Shown: positions 30,320 through 38,925 of the stretch, piece by piece
How positions within the stretch are numbered: the stretch's first letter is position 1
Layout: each line of letters opens with the position of its first letter
From: Variovorax paradoxus
GTDB lineage: Bacteria; Pseudomonadota; Gammaproteobacteria; Burkholderiales; Burkholderiaceae_C
Length of the DNA: 64,000 nucleotides
Assembly: GCF_009498455.1 (NCBI RefSeq)
Contig: NZ_CP045644.1
Span: 558,001-622,000 of the forward strand
Direction: 5' to 3'
Translations under genes and position numbers: made by a program
Notes under the pieces: generated by a model
What the model saw: only the letters and a program-made list of their open reading frames with translations
Databases searched by the model: none
Told to the model about the DNA's origin: nothing

Positions 30320-30556
30320 TCACTGCATGGCCAGGTCCAGACCCATCCAATTGCAAAATTCAAAGGTGAGGAAGAGCACGAGGAACGCAGAAGCGACGAA
30401 CGCCCCGCCCACCTTGATGGATGTCAGTACCACTGCAGCTGTCTTTTGATTCTTGTCCTTCTGTCCCCGTTCGTAATGCCACTTGACGGCTAAGTACATG
30501 CCCACGCTGAGCACGAGAACTTTGAAAATAACAAAAGAGATAGGGATTGAATTCAT
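30320..30556 (-). CDS. Small hypothetical membrane protein
   Basis: A 78-residue protein with two predicted transmembrane helices (about residues 5-23 and 46-66) joined by a basic loop HYERGQKDKNQKT, which by the positive-inside rule would be cytoplasmic. No strong ribosome site precedes the ATG at 30556. Base composition is more AT-rich than the surrounding genome. No family recognised. Confidence 0.5.
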   Translation of the reverse strand: MNSIPISFVIFKVLVLSVGMYLAVKWHYERGQKDKNQKTAAVVLTSIKVGGAFVASAFLVLFLTFEFCNWMGLDLAMQ

Positions 30557-30788
30557 GATTGAAGGGATATCAATGGGTGACAGACGGCGAAGTGCCCGAG
30601 TGCGGCGAGTAGCTCAATAGACCGCTGAAGAAGCGGAAATCAATCAATCTCACGACACGGTTGCGGTGAGCTAAATGGGCGTCCGCAAGGCGCGTCGAAA
30701 GGCACGCAAGACATGGGTCGAAAGGCGGAGCGGTCCGCCTGCACCACAGAAGCACTCTCATCGTGCTGTCGAGTGTTCATCTTCCAGG

Positions 30789-30914
30789 CTGATACGTACA
30801 GAACCAGATCAGCTGAAAATTTTCGTATCAGATGCAAGGAGGCCGGTAGTCGCGCCGGGGCAGGCCGACGCCTGATATGACAATCTCTGGAGCGGTCCAG
30901 AACGACCGTATCAG
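30789..30914 (+). promoter_or_regulatory. Duplicated MocR operator: two inverted CTGATAYG/CGTATCAG pairs
   Basis: CTGATACG at 30789-30796 pairs with CGTATCAG at 30824-30831; CTGATATG at 30872-30879 pairs with CGTATCAG at 30907-30914. Both pairs have exactly 35 bp from start to start, and the pairs are 83 bp apart. The last half-site ends 6 bp before the ATG at 30921. This fits MocR regulators, which bind spaced repeats ahead of their own or a divergent gene. The rest of 30557-30920 shows nothing else that I can support. Confidence 0.65.
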
Positions 30915-30920
30915 AAAGAG

Positions 30921-32393
30921 ATGCCCATGAACCGCTACGAGAGGCTTGCCGACAACATCGCTCAGCGTATTCGCGCGGGTAGCCTGAAGGCGAACGATCG
31001 CCTTCCCTCCGTGCGCGAACTGAAGTCGCAAATGGGCATCAGTGCGTCCACCGTGTTCTCTGCTTACTACCTGCTGGAGGCGCAAGGGCTTGTCGAAGCT
31101 CGGCAGCGGTCGGGATACTTCGTTCGAGCGGGCGCGGAAATGCCGGCCAACGAACTCGCCGCCAGCGAGCCTGTCCTGCGGTCCATGTCGGTCGACGTCT
31201 CGTCGCTTGTCTTTCAGGTCCTAGCACAGGCTCGCGAGCGCGATATGGTCCCGCTCGGCTCGGCCTTTCCGTCGCCAGAGCTGTTTCCCTTCGAGCAACT
31301 TGCCGCCGGCCTGACGCGAGCGCTCAAGCGGATGGATCCTTGGCAGACCGTCGAAGATTTGTCTCCAGGAAACGCCCAATTACGCCATCAGATCTCCCTG
31401 CGCTACGGCAGCGTCGGGATGGATGTTCCAGCATCTGAACTGGTCATCACCAGCGGGGCGATGGAAGCACTCAATCTTGCGCTCGAATCGGTGACGCAGC
31501 CAGGCGACCTCGTGGCGATCGAAACACCAACCTTTTATGGTGCGTTGCAGGCACTGGAGCGGCGCGGTCTTCGCGCGGTCGAGGTTGAGACCCACCCGCG
31601 AACGGGCGTAGATCTCGACTCTCTTGCTCGCGTGATCGACCAGCATCCGGTGAAGGCCTGCTGGTTCATGCCGACCTTCCAGAATCCAATGGGCTGCACC
31701 ATGAGCGACGCAGCCAAAGAGCAACTGGTCAGCATGCTCGCCACCCGCGCCATACCGCTGATCGAAGACGACGTGTACGGCGAGCTCGCGCATGGGGCTC
31801 GGAGACCGCCACCAGCCAAGGCCTGGGACCGGGATGGCTGGGTGCTGCACTGCAGTTCTTTCTCGAAATCCCTGGCACCCGGATATCGCATCGGTTGGGT
31901 CGCGGGCGGTCGCTTTGCAGCCACTTTGGGTCGCAACAAGTTGATGAGCTCGCTGGCGACGGCACTCCCTTCGCAACTGGCGTTGCAGGAGTACCTGCAA
32001 CACAAGAGTTTCGATCGCCACCTGCGCGCCCTGCGGCATTCGCTCAGCCGCCAGCAGGCTGCATGCTTGCGATTTGTCGATCGATACTTTCCGACTGGAA
32101 CGCGGGTCACGCGCCCCGAGGGTGGCTATTTCCTGTGGCTCGCGCTGCCAGAAGGTGTCGACTCGCTCGCACTGCACCAGGACGCTCTTCGGCTCGGCAT
32201 AGGCGTAGCGCCGGGCCATCTGTTTTCAGCCGACCGCCGATACACCCGGCACCTGCGCATCAACTACGGGTATCTCGGCGACCCGCGCTTGGAAGGGGCT
32301 ATCAGGAGTCTTGGAGATCTCGCCAACGCGCAGCTGAAATCTACAACTGGGAAATCGGGGCCAATCTTCGAGCAACGTTCGTCGAGACCCTAG
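30921..32393 (+). CDS. MocR-type regulator (GntR HTH fused to PLP aminotransferase domain)
   Basis: A 490-residue MocR regulator. Residues 1-70 form a GntR winged HTH (LPSVRELKSQMGISASTVFSAYYLLEAQGLV); residues about 110-470 are a fold-type I aminotransferase with the PLP-binding lysine at 316 in SFSKSLAPGYRIGW and the substrate-binding NPMG, EDDVYGEL and GGYFLW motifs. MocR proteins sense PLP-linked metabolites and control neighbours or themselves. The nearest gene upstream encodes a small membrane protein on the other strand. No DMT transporter or pdxST genes are next to it, so the target is unclear beyond likely self-regulation through the duplicated operator. Confidence 0.92.
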   Translation: MPMNRYERLADNIAQRIRAGSLKANDRLPSVRELKSQMGISASTVFSAYYLLEAQGLVEARQRSGYFVRAGAEMPANELAASEPVLRSMSVDVSSLVFQVLAQARERDMVPLGSAFPSPELFPFEQLAAGLTRALKRMDPWQTVEDLSPGNAQLRHQISLRYGSVGMDVPASELVITSGAMEALNLALESVTQPGDLVAIETPTFYGALQALERRGLRAVEVETHPRTGVDLDSLARVIDQHPVKACWFMPTFQNPMGCTMSDAAKEQLVSMLATRAIPLIEDDVYGELAHGARRPPPAKAWDRDGWVLHCSSFSKSLAPGYRIGWVAGGRFAATLGRNKLMSSLATALPSQLALQEYLQHKSFDRHLRALRHSLSRQQAACLRFVDRYFPTGTRVTRPEGGYFLWLALPEGVDSLALHQDALRLGIGVAPGHLFSADRRYTRHLRINYGYLGDPRLEGAIRSLGDLANAQLKSTTGKSGPIFEQRSSRP

Positions 32394-32472
32394 TTAGCGT
32401 CAACGCAGGTCGAGGTCCGCCGCCTTCGACTGACTCTCAACGTCACGCGCGCCGCTTCTGTCCAGTCGCGGC

Positions 32473-32955
32473 TTAAAGAACCCGCAGCACCTCAAACTGC
32501 TGTCGGATGGGAGCGACCTGTATCGACACCTCATCACCCTCGCATTTGCCCAGCATTGCCCTGCCCAAAGGGGCTTCGCTGCTGATGACCTGAACAAGCT
32601 GAGTGCCGCTGACCAACGTCATGCTGCCCCCATCCGGGCCGAGAAAGAGCTGTTGCTGCTTGTCGTCGGAGTCGACCAGGCAGACCAGCGAGCCGAGCTG
32701 TATGCCTTTGATGGCGTCGTAGGGACGCGGGCGGAATCGGCGCCAATTGGCCATCGCCTGGCGTATGGCTTCGGCGCGCCGGGCTTGGCCGGTGGCCAGG
32801 TAGGCGGCTTCGAGTCCCAAGGTGTCGTATTTGTTTTCGGCGATGTTCTCTTCGTGCGTCGCCGTTTCATGGGCTGCCCGCACGGCCTGTTCGGCTTGCA
32901 GCAGGTCTTCGGCGAGCCGTTCCAGCACCTGCTGTTGCAGCAAGAATTTATCCAT
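32473..32955 (-). CDS. GreA/GreB-family transcription factor
   Basis: A 160-residue protein starting at ATG 32955. The N-terminal half is a coiled coil (LLQQQVLERLAEDLLQAEQAVRAAHE...), the C-terminal half an FKBP-like Gre domain (IQLGSLVCLVDSDD... APLGRAMLGKCEGDEVSIQV). It carries the SSEAPLGRAMLGK segment typical of the family. Such GreA/B-like factors bind RNA polymerase's secondary channel. It is longer than Rnk and lacks the usual two acidic tip residues in the form I would expect of GreA, so cleavage stimulation is uncertain. The convergent MocR gene ends 79 bp away. Confidence 0.85.
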   Translation of the reverse strand: MDKFLLQQQVLERLAEDLLQAEQAVRAAHETATHEENIAENKYDTLGLEAAYLATGQARRAEAIRQAMANWRRFRPRPYDAIKGIQLGSLVCLVDSDDKQQQLFLGPDGGSMTLVSGTQLVQVISSEAPLGRAMLGKCEGDEVSIQVAPIRQQFEVLRVL

Positions 32956-33070
32956 GACGAAAGATCGGTATCTCGAACAAGCGGGGGGCAGGTTTTGATT
33001 ATGAAGGGCTCCAGAAGCCTTCGACGCGGTCCAACCGCCAACGCCGCAGCCGCACTCATCGTGCGCAGGG

Positions 33071-33142
33071 CACCGGGTGCTCCCCGCAGCGAAATAAAGG
33101 AGGAGCGAAGCGGGGGACATTCGCGGAGGGGAGCACCCGGTG
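33071..33142. repeat. Palindromic element, copy 2 (variable arms, conserved core)
   Basis: Perfect 15-bp inverted arms, CACCGGGTGCTCCCC at 33071-33085 and GGGGAGCACCCGGTG at 33128-33142, enclose a 42-bp core (33086-33127). The core in reverse begins TCCGCGAATGTCCCCCG and ends ATTTCGCTGC, as in the copy at 27979-28026. The arms of the two copies share no similarity. It lies in the 376-bp gap between the GreA/B-like gene and the TRAP genes. Confidence 0.8.
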
Positions 33143-33452
33143 TCCTGTGCACGCGCCCCGAAGGCCCCCAAGCCGAGGCCGTCAACGCACCGCCACAGCT
33201 AAGGAAACCCCCGATATATGAATGGTCATTGACCCCCTAGGATCGAGCGCTGCTCGCCTGTCAAGGTGTACGGATCGCGTCCCGGCGTCCGCCCGGTGAC
33301 ATGGCGCCTGCCTCAGCTGCCCTTTCCTTCGATGACAACTCCTCCCGAGTCCGGCCCCACGCTGGACGCCGCCAGCCCTCCCCGACATCGAAGCCGCCGA
33401 CGAACCGAACAAGGTTCCCCTCGCCATCGAAGACTGGCTCACGGTCCTCATC

Positions 33453-33914
33453 ATGGGCGCGCTGGCGCTCATTACCTTCGCCAACGTCATCGTGCGCTAC
33501 TTCACCGACTCGTCCTTCGCGTGGACGGAAGAGTTCTCGGTGTTCCTCATGATCATGCTGGCGCTGGTGGCCGGCTCGGCCGCCGTGGCGCGCGACCGGC
33601 ACATCCGCATCGAGTACTTCTCGGAGAGCGGCTCCATGGCACGGCGCAAGCGCCTGGCGCAGTTCGGCGCGCTGATGATCGCCATCTTGTTCGCGCTGAT
33701 CGGCGCGCTCAGCATCCGCATGGTGTGGGACGACTACCGCTTCGAGGAGACCACGCCCGGCATCGGACTGCCGGCCTGGTGGTATTCGATCTGGCTGCCC
33801 ATCGTGTCGTTCGCGATCGCGGGGCGCGCCATCGGCCTCATGGTCCGCCGTGGCCGCAAGACGAACTACAAGTCTGACGACCACAGCAACACCAGCAAGG
33901 GCGACGCCAAGTGA
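33453..33914 (+). CDS. dctQ: TRAP transporter small permease (DctQ), 5' end out of frame
   Basis: The open frame from the ATG at 33453 gives 153 residues of a DctQ small membrane subunit: IRYFTDSSFAWTEEF-type loop, VARDRHIRIEYF, FALIGALSIRMVWDDY. That start would cut into the first membrane helix. The frame just upstream reads PNKVPLAIEDWLTVLIM, the conserved DctQ N-terminus, with no start codon. A likely start (ATG at 33332, MTTPPESGPTLDAAS) is one base out of frame; removing one C from the run at 33380-33383 joins them. So either a sequencing error or a disrupted gene. It pairs with DctM and DctP downstream. Confidence 0.8.
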   Translation: MGALALITFANVIVRYFTDSSFAWTEEFSVFLMIMLALVAGSAAVARDRHIRIEYFSESGSMARRKRLAQFGALMIAILFALIGALSIRMVWDDYRFEETTPGIGLPAWWYSIWLPIVSFAIAGRAIGLMVRRGRKTNYKSDDHSNTSKGDAK

Positions 33915-35209
33915 TCGCCACCCTGCTCTTCGTCGCCTTCGTCGTGATGATGCTGGTGGGCGTGCCCATCGGCGCCGCGCTCGGCCTGGCGGGCGCCGCC
34001 TGCATCGCGTTGGCCAACGCCGACGCCCAGTGGTTCGGACTGCTGGCCGTGCCGCAGAACTTCTATGCCGGCCTGGGCAAGTACCCGCTGCTGGCGATTC
34101 CGATGTTCGTGCTGGTCGGCTCCATCTTCGACCGCTCGGGCGTGGCGCTGCGGCTCGTCAACTTTGCGATTGCCATCGTGGGCCGCGGCCCCGGCATGCT
34201 GCCGCTGGTGGCGATTGCCGTGGCGATGTTCCTGGGCGGCATCTCGGGCTCGGGCCCGGCCAACGCCGCCGCCGTGGGCGCGGTGATGATCGCGGCCATG
34301 AGCCGCGCCGGTTATCCGCCGGCCTTCTCGGCCAGCGTGGTGGGCGCCGCGGCGGCCACCGACATTTTGATTCCGCCCTCGGTCGCGTTCATCGTGTACT
34401 CGGTGCTGGTGCCCGGCGCCTCGGTGCCGGCGCTGTTCGCGGCCGGCATGATCCCCGGCGTGATGGCCGGTCTGGCGCTCATGATTCCGGCCGTGTGGCT
34501 GGCGCGCAAACACAAGATGGGCGCGCTCGAATCGACGCTGCCGCGCCCGCCGTTCTGGAAGAGCTTTCGCGAAGCGATCTGGGGCCTGGCGGCGCCGGTG
34601 CTGATTCTGGGCGGCATGCGCGCAGGCTGGTTCACGCCCACCGAGGCGGCCGTGGTGGCGGTGTTCTACGGCCTGTTCGTGGGCATGTGCATCCACCGGA
34701 CCATCAAGGTGCGCGACCTGTTCGTGATCTTGCGCGAGTCGGGCGAGCTGTCGGCGGTGATCCTGCTGGTGGTGTCGCTGGCGGGCATCTTCGCGTACTC
34801 GCTCTCGACGCTGGGCATCATCGATCCGGTGACGCAGGCCATCGTCAACTCCGGATTGGGCGAGTACGGCATCCTGGCGCTGCTGATTTTGCTGCTCATC
34901 ACCGTGGGTATGTTCCTGGACGGCGTGTCGATTTTCCTGATCTTCGTGCCGTTGCTGCTGCCCATCGTGCAGCACTACAAATGGGACCCGGTGTGGTTCG
35001 GCGTGATCCTCACGCTGAAGGTGGCGCTGGGCCAGTTCACGCCGCCGCTGGCCGTCAACCTCATGGTCTCGTGCCGCATCGCCAAGGTGCGCATGGAAGA
35101 AACCGTGCAGTGGGTGGGCTGGATGCTGTTTTCGATGTTCGTGGTGATGGTGCTGGTGATCGCCTTCCCCGAACTCGCGCTGTGGCTGCCCCGCAAGCTG
35201 GGCTACTGA
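33911..35209 (+). CDS. dctM: TRAP transporter large permease (DctM)
   Basis: A 432-residue membrane protein with about 12 hydrophobic helices, the Na+/H+-coupled channel subunit of a TRAP importer. It starts with GTG at 33911, overlapping the dctQ stop by 4 bp (GTGA). Family motifs: GVPIGAALGLAG, LGGISGSGPANAAAVGAVMI, PPSVAFIVYSVL and the end LTLKVALGQFTPPLAVNLMVS. It imports an organic acid or related solute with the receptor encoded 43 bp downstream. Confidence 0.93.
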   Translation: MIATLLFVAFVVMMLVGVPIGAALGLAGAACIALANADAQWFGLLAVPQNFYAGLGKYPLLAIPMFVLVGSIFDRSGVALRLVNFAIAIVGRGPGMLPLVAIAVAMFLGGISGSGPANAAAVGAVMIAAMSRAGYPPAFSASVVGAAAATDILIPPSVAFIVYSVLVPGASVPALFAAGMIPGVMAGLALMIPAVWLARKHKMGALESTLPRPPFWKSFREAIWGLAAPVLILGGMRAGWFTPTEAAVVAVFYGLFVGMCIHRTIKVRDLFVILRESGELSAVILLVVSLAGIFAYSLSTLGIIDPVTQAIVNSGLGEYGILALLILLLITVGMFLDGVSIFLIFVPLLLPIVQHYKWDPVWFGVILTLKVALGQFTPPLAVNLMVSCRIAKVRMEETVQWVGWMLFSMFVVMVLVIAFPELALWLPRKLGY

Positions 35210-35252
35210 TTTTTTCGTTCCATCGACCATCGACAAAGAGGAGACCTCTCTC

Positions 35253-36290
35253 ATGAAATTCCGCCGCACCCTGCTCGGCCTTGCCGCTGTTGCCGCCACC
35301 CTCGGCCTGTTCTCGACCGGCGCGATGGCGCAGGCCGCCTACAAGCCCGAGTACAAGATGTCGCTGGTGCTGGGCCCGCCCACGCCGTGGGGCCAGGCCG
35401 GAAAGATCTGGGCCGACCTCGTGAAGGAGCGCACCCAGGGCCGCATCAACATCAAGCTGTACCCGGGCGTGTCGCTCATTCAAGGCGACCAGACGCGCGA
35501 GTTCAGCGCGCTGCGCCAGGGCGTGATCGACATGGCCGTGGGCTCGACCATCAACTGGTCGCCGCAGGTGAAGCAACTCAACCTGTTCTCCATGCCCTTC
35601 CTGATGCCCGACTACGCGGCCATCGACGCGCTCACGCAGGGCGAAGTGGGCAAGGACATGTTCAAGACGCTCGACAAGGCCGGCGTGGTGCCGCTTGCCT
35701 GGGGCGAGAACGGCTTCCGCGAAATCACCAACTCGAAGCGAGCGATCAAGTCGCCGGCCGACATCAAGGGCATGAAGATCCGCGTGGTCGGCTCGCCGAT
35801 CTACTCCGACATGCTCACCGCGCTGGGCGCCAACCCCACGCAGATGAGCTGGGCCGACGCGCAGCCCGCGCTCGCCAGCGGCGCGGTCGACGGCCAGGAG
35901 AACCCGCTGTTCCTGTTCACCGTGCTCAAGATGCACACGGTGGGCCAGAAGTTCGTCACCACCTGGGGCTACGTGGCCGACCCGCTGGTGTTCGTCGTGA
36001 ACAAGGAAATCTGGGCCTCGTGGACGCCGGCCGACCAGGCCATCGTGCGCCAGGCCGCGCTCGACGCCGGCAAGCAGGAAATCGCCATCGCGCGCAAGGG
36101 CCTGGTCGAAGCCGACAAGCCCGTGCTGAAAGACATCGCGGCCATGGGCGTGACGGTGACCAACCTCACGCCGGCCGAGCGCGACGCCTTCGTGAAGGCC
36201 ACGCGCCCGGTGTACGACAAGTGGAAGTCGACCGTCGGCACCGACCTGGTGGCGAAGGCCGAGAAGGCCATCGCGGCCCGCGCGAAGTAA
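35253..36290 (+). CDS. dctP: TRAP transporter substrate-binding protein (DctP)
   Basis: A 345-residue periplasmic receptor with a signal peptide cut near AMA-QAAY (residue 26). The mature part has the TRAP receptor hallmarks: FSALRQGVIDMAVGS, the helix around GENGFREITNSKRAIKSPADIKGMKIRV, whose Arg contacts a ligand carboxylate in this family, and NPLFLFTVLKMHTVGQKF. A GAGGAGA ribosome site precedes the ATG. It is followed by a nucleoside hydrolase gene, suggesting nucleoside or ribose-linked ligands, an inference. Confidence 0.92.
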   Translation: MKFRRTLLGLAAVAATLGLFSTGAMAQAAYKPEYKMSLVLGPPTPWGQAGKIWADLVKERTQGRINIKLYPGVSLIQGDQTREFSALRQGVIDMAVGSTINWSPQVKQLNLFSMPFLMPDYAAIDALTQGEVGKDMFKTLDKAGVVPLAWGENGFREITNSKRAIKSPADIKGMKIRVVGSPIYSDMLTALGANPTQMSWADAQPALASGAVDGQENPLFLFTVLKMHTVGQKFVTTWGYVADPLVFVVNKEIWASWTPADQAIVRQAALDAGKQEIAIARKGLVEADKPVLKDIAAMGVTVTNLTPAERDAFVKATRPVYDKWKSTVGTDLVAKAEKAIAARAK

Positions 36291-36374
36291 GCAAGCAAGC
36301 CTCGCTCTTTCTTCCCGCTTTCTTCCCCGCGCATCGGGGTGACGGCTGGTGGTGACGATCGCGACAATGTCGCC

Positions 36375-37322
36375 ATGCTGCATCCCACCCCCCTGATCAT
36401 CGACACGGACCCCGGCGCGGACGACATGATCGCGCTGCTGTTTGCCCTGGCGGCGCCCGAATCGCTGGCGATTCAGGCGCTGACCACGGTGGCAGGCAAT
36501 GTCCCCCTGGCCAAGACCTCGCGCAATGCGCGCCTGGCCTGCGAATGGGCCGGACGGCCGGAGCTTCCGGTCTACGCGGGTGCCGAACGGCCCCTGCAGC
36601 GCACACCGATCTACGCCGCCAACATCCACGGCCGCGAAGGCCTCACGGGCGTGGCCGTGCACGATCCCGCCGTGCCGCTGGCCGAAGGCAGTGCCATCGA
36701 TTACCTCGTTCGCACGCTGCGCGCCGCACCCGAGCACAGCGTGACGCTCGCCATGCTCAGCCCGCAGACCAACCTCGCGCTGGCGCTCGAACAGGCGCCC
36801 GACATCGTGCGCGGCCTGCGCGAGCTGGTGCTCATGGCCGGCGCGCACTTCAACGGCGGCAACATCACGCCGGTGGCGGAGTTCAACGTGTTCGCCGACC
36901 CGCACGCGGCCGAGGCGGTGCTGCAGTGCGGCGTGCCGATCACGATGCTGCCGCTGGACGTGACGCACAAGATCCTCACGAGCGACGCGCGCATTGCGCG
37001 GCTGCGCCAGCTGGGCAATCGCGCCGGCGCGATCGTCGCCGACATCCTCGATGCCTACGCGCCGCAGGAGATGGCGCACTACGGCATGCCCGGCGGCCCG
37101 GTGCACGACGCCACCGTCACGGCCTACCTGCTGCGGCCCGACCTGTTCCAGGGCCGACGCATCCACGTCGAGGTCGACAGCCGCGAAGGCATGGGCTTCG
37201 GCCAGACCGTGGCCGACTGGCACGGCAGCCTGAAGCGGTCCGCCAACGTGCAGTGGATCGTCGACGGCGATGCGCAGGGCTTCTTCGACCTGCTGACGGA
37301 ACACATTGCGCGGCTGCCCTGA
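36375..37322 (+). CDS. Nucleoside hydrolase
   Basis: A 315-residue inosine-uridine preferring nucleoside hydrolase. The calcium-binding N-terminal motif is IIDTDPGADDMIALLFAL (Asp10, Asp12, Asp16, Asp17) and further active-site segments are TTVAGNVPLAKT, LVLMAGAHFNGGNITPVAEFN and the His/Asp pair in GGPVHDATVTAYL. It cleaves the N-glycosidic bond of ribonucleosides. The start at 36375 is preferred because the conserved strand begins there. It follows the TRAP receptor by 84 bp; the downstream hairpin at 37332-37356 ends the unit. Confidence 0.93.
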   Translation: MLHPTPLIIDTDPGADDMIALLFALAAPESLAIQALTTVAGNVPLAKTSRNARLACEWAGRPELPVYAGAERPLQRTPIYAANIHGREGLTGVAVHDPAVPLAEGSAIDYLVRTLRAAPEHSVTLAMLSPQTNLALALEQAPDIVRGLRELVLMAGAHFNGGNITPVAEFNVFADPHAAEAVLQCGVPITMLPLDVTHKILTSDARIARLRQLGNRAGAIVADILDAYAPQEMAHYGMPGGPVHDATVTAYLLRPDLFQGRRIHVEVDSREGMGFGQTVADWHGSLKRSANVQWIVDGDAQGFFDLLTEHIARLP

Positions 37323-37331
37323 AAAAGAAAA

Positions 37332-37356
37332 GCCACGCCGCAAAAATGCGCGTGGC
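37332..37356. terminator. Bidirectional rho-independent terminator
   Basis: GCCACGC at 37332-37338 pairs with GCGTGGC at 37350-37356 (7 bp, 11-base loop). On the minus strand the stem is followed by TTTTCTTTTT, on the plus strand by a TTTTT a few bases on. It separates the convergent nucleoside hydrolase gene and the glt operon. Confidence 0.7.
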
Positions 37357-37375
37357 CTTGAGGACTTTTTCCAGG

Positions 37376-37465
37376 GATACCGCGGAACCGGCTTTGCCGG
37401 GCCGCTGGTATCGCCCCCTGCAAGGGGGTTGGCGTAGCGACACGAAGTGCGCGAAGCCTGGGGGT
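37376..37465. repeat. Interspersed repeat, family B copy 1
   Basis: About 90 bp almost identical to 49325-49411. It contains two self-complementary pieces: CCGGC-TTT-GCCGG and CCCCC-TGCAA-GGGGG, and ends AAGCCTGGGGGT. It lies between two converging genes. Confidence 0.8.
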
Positions 37466-37469
37466 TAGC

Positions 37470-38219
<750 letters not shown>

Positions 38220-38255
38220 TTGTTTCTCTCCGGTTCAGTTCAGCCACTCAAACAA

Positions 38256-38924
38256 TCAGCGAATGATGGCGATTTTCTTGTGCAGACGCTTGACCACGTA
38301 AGACAGCGAATAGCAGATGATGAAGTAGACGACCGCGGCCAGCAGGTAGGACTCCACCGGTCGGCCGAAATTCTTGCCGGAGGTCTCGAAGCCCTTGAGC
38401 AGGTCGTAGGCGCCGATGGCATACACCAGCGAGGTGTCCTGGAACAGGATGATGGTCTGTGTCAGCAGCACCGGCAGCATGTTGCGGAAGGCCTGCGGCA
38501 GGATCACGAGCCGCATGTTCTGCCCATAGCTCATCCCCACGGCCTGGCCGGCATAGACCTGGCCGCGCGGGATCGACTGGATGCCCGCGCGCATGATCTC
38601 GCTGAAGTAGGCCGCCTCGAAGGCGATGAAGGTGATCATCGCGGAATACTCCGCGCCGATGGGCCGCCCGATGACGAAGGGCACCAGCAGGAAGAAGCCC
38701 AGGATCACCATCACCAGCGGGACGCTGCGCATGCCGTTGACGTAGATGGCCGCCGGCATGTCCAGCCACTTCTTGCCCGACAGGCGCATGAGCGCCAGCA
38801 CGGTACCGAAGACGATGCCGCCCAGGGTGGCCACGACCGTGAGGAACACGCTGAAGTAGAAGCCCTTCAGCACGTAGTTGCTGATGACGCCCCAGTCGTA
38901 GAAGGAAAAGTCGAGGTTCATCAT
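38256..38924 (-). CDS. gltK: Glutamate/aspartate ABC transporter permease
   Basis: A 222-residue permease of the His/Glu/Gln family. Starts with tandem methionines at 38924/38921. Five or so helices and the EAA-type loop (IMRAGIQSIPRGQVYAGQAVGMSYGQNMRLVILPQA) are visible. The end FIICYSLSYVVKRLHKKIAIIR is typical. It is 1 bp from the gltJ stop, so co-translated, and forms the membrane dimer with GltJ. Confidence 0.93.
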   Translation of the reverse strand: MMNLDFSFYDWGVISNYVLKGFYFSVFLTVVATLGGIVFGTVLALMRLSGKKWLDMPAAIYVNGMRSVPLVMVILGFFLLVPFVIGRPIGAEYSAMITFIAFEAAYFSEIMRAGIQSIPRGQVYAGQAVGMSYGQNMRLVILPQAFRNMLPVLLTQTIILFQDTSLVYAIGAYDLLKGFETSGKNFGRPVESYLLAAVVYFIICYSLSYVVKRLHKKIAIIR

Positions 38925-38925
38925 G

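Noticed and set aside
30132..30356. A 74-codon minus frame containing KEKVIDRSITEAEVLGPRR
   Set aside because: Slightly protein-like, but no family, no ribosome site and it overlaps the small membrane protein; at most a gene remnant.
30640..30875. Short frames on both strands upstream of the MocR gene
   Set aside because: They overlap each other and the operator pairs and look like no known protein.
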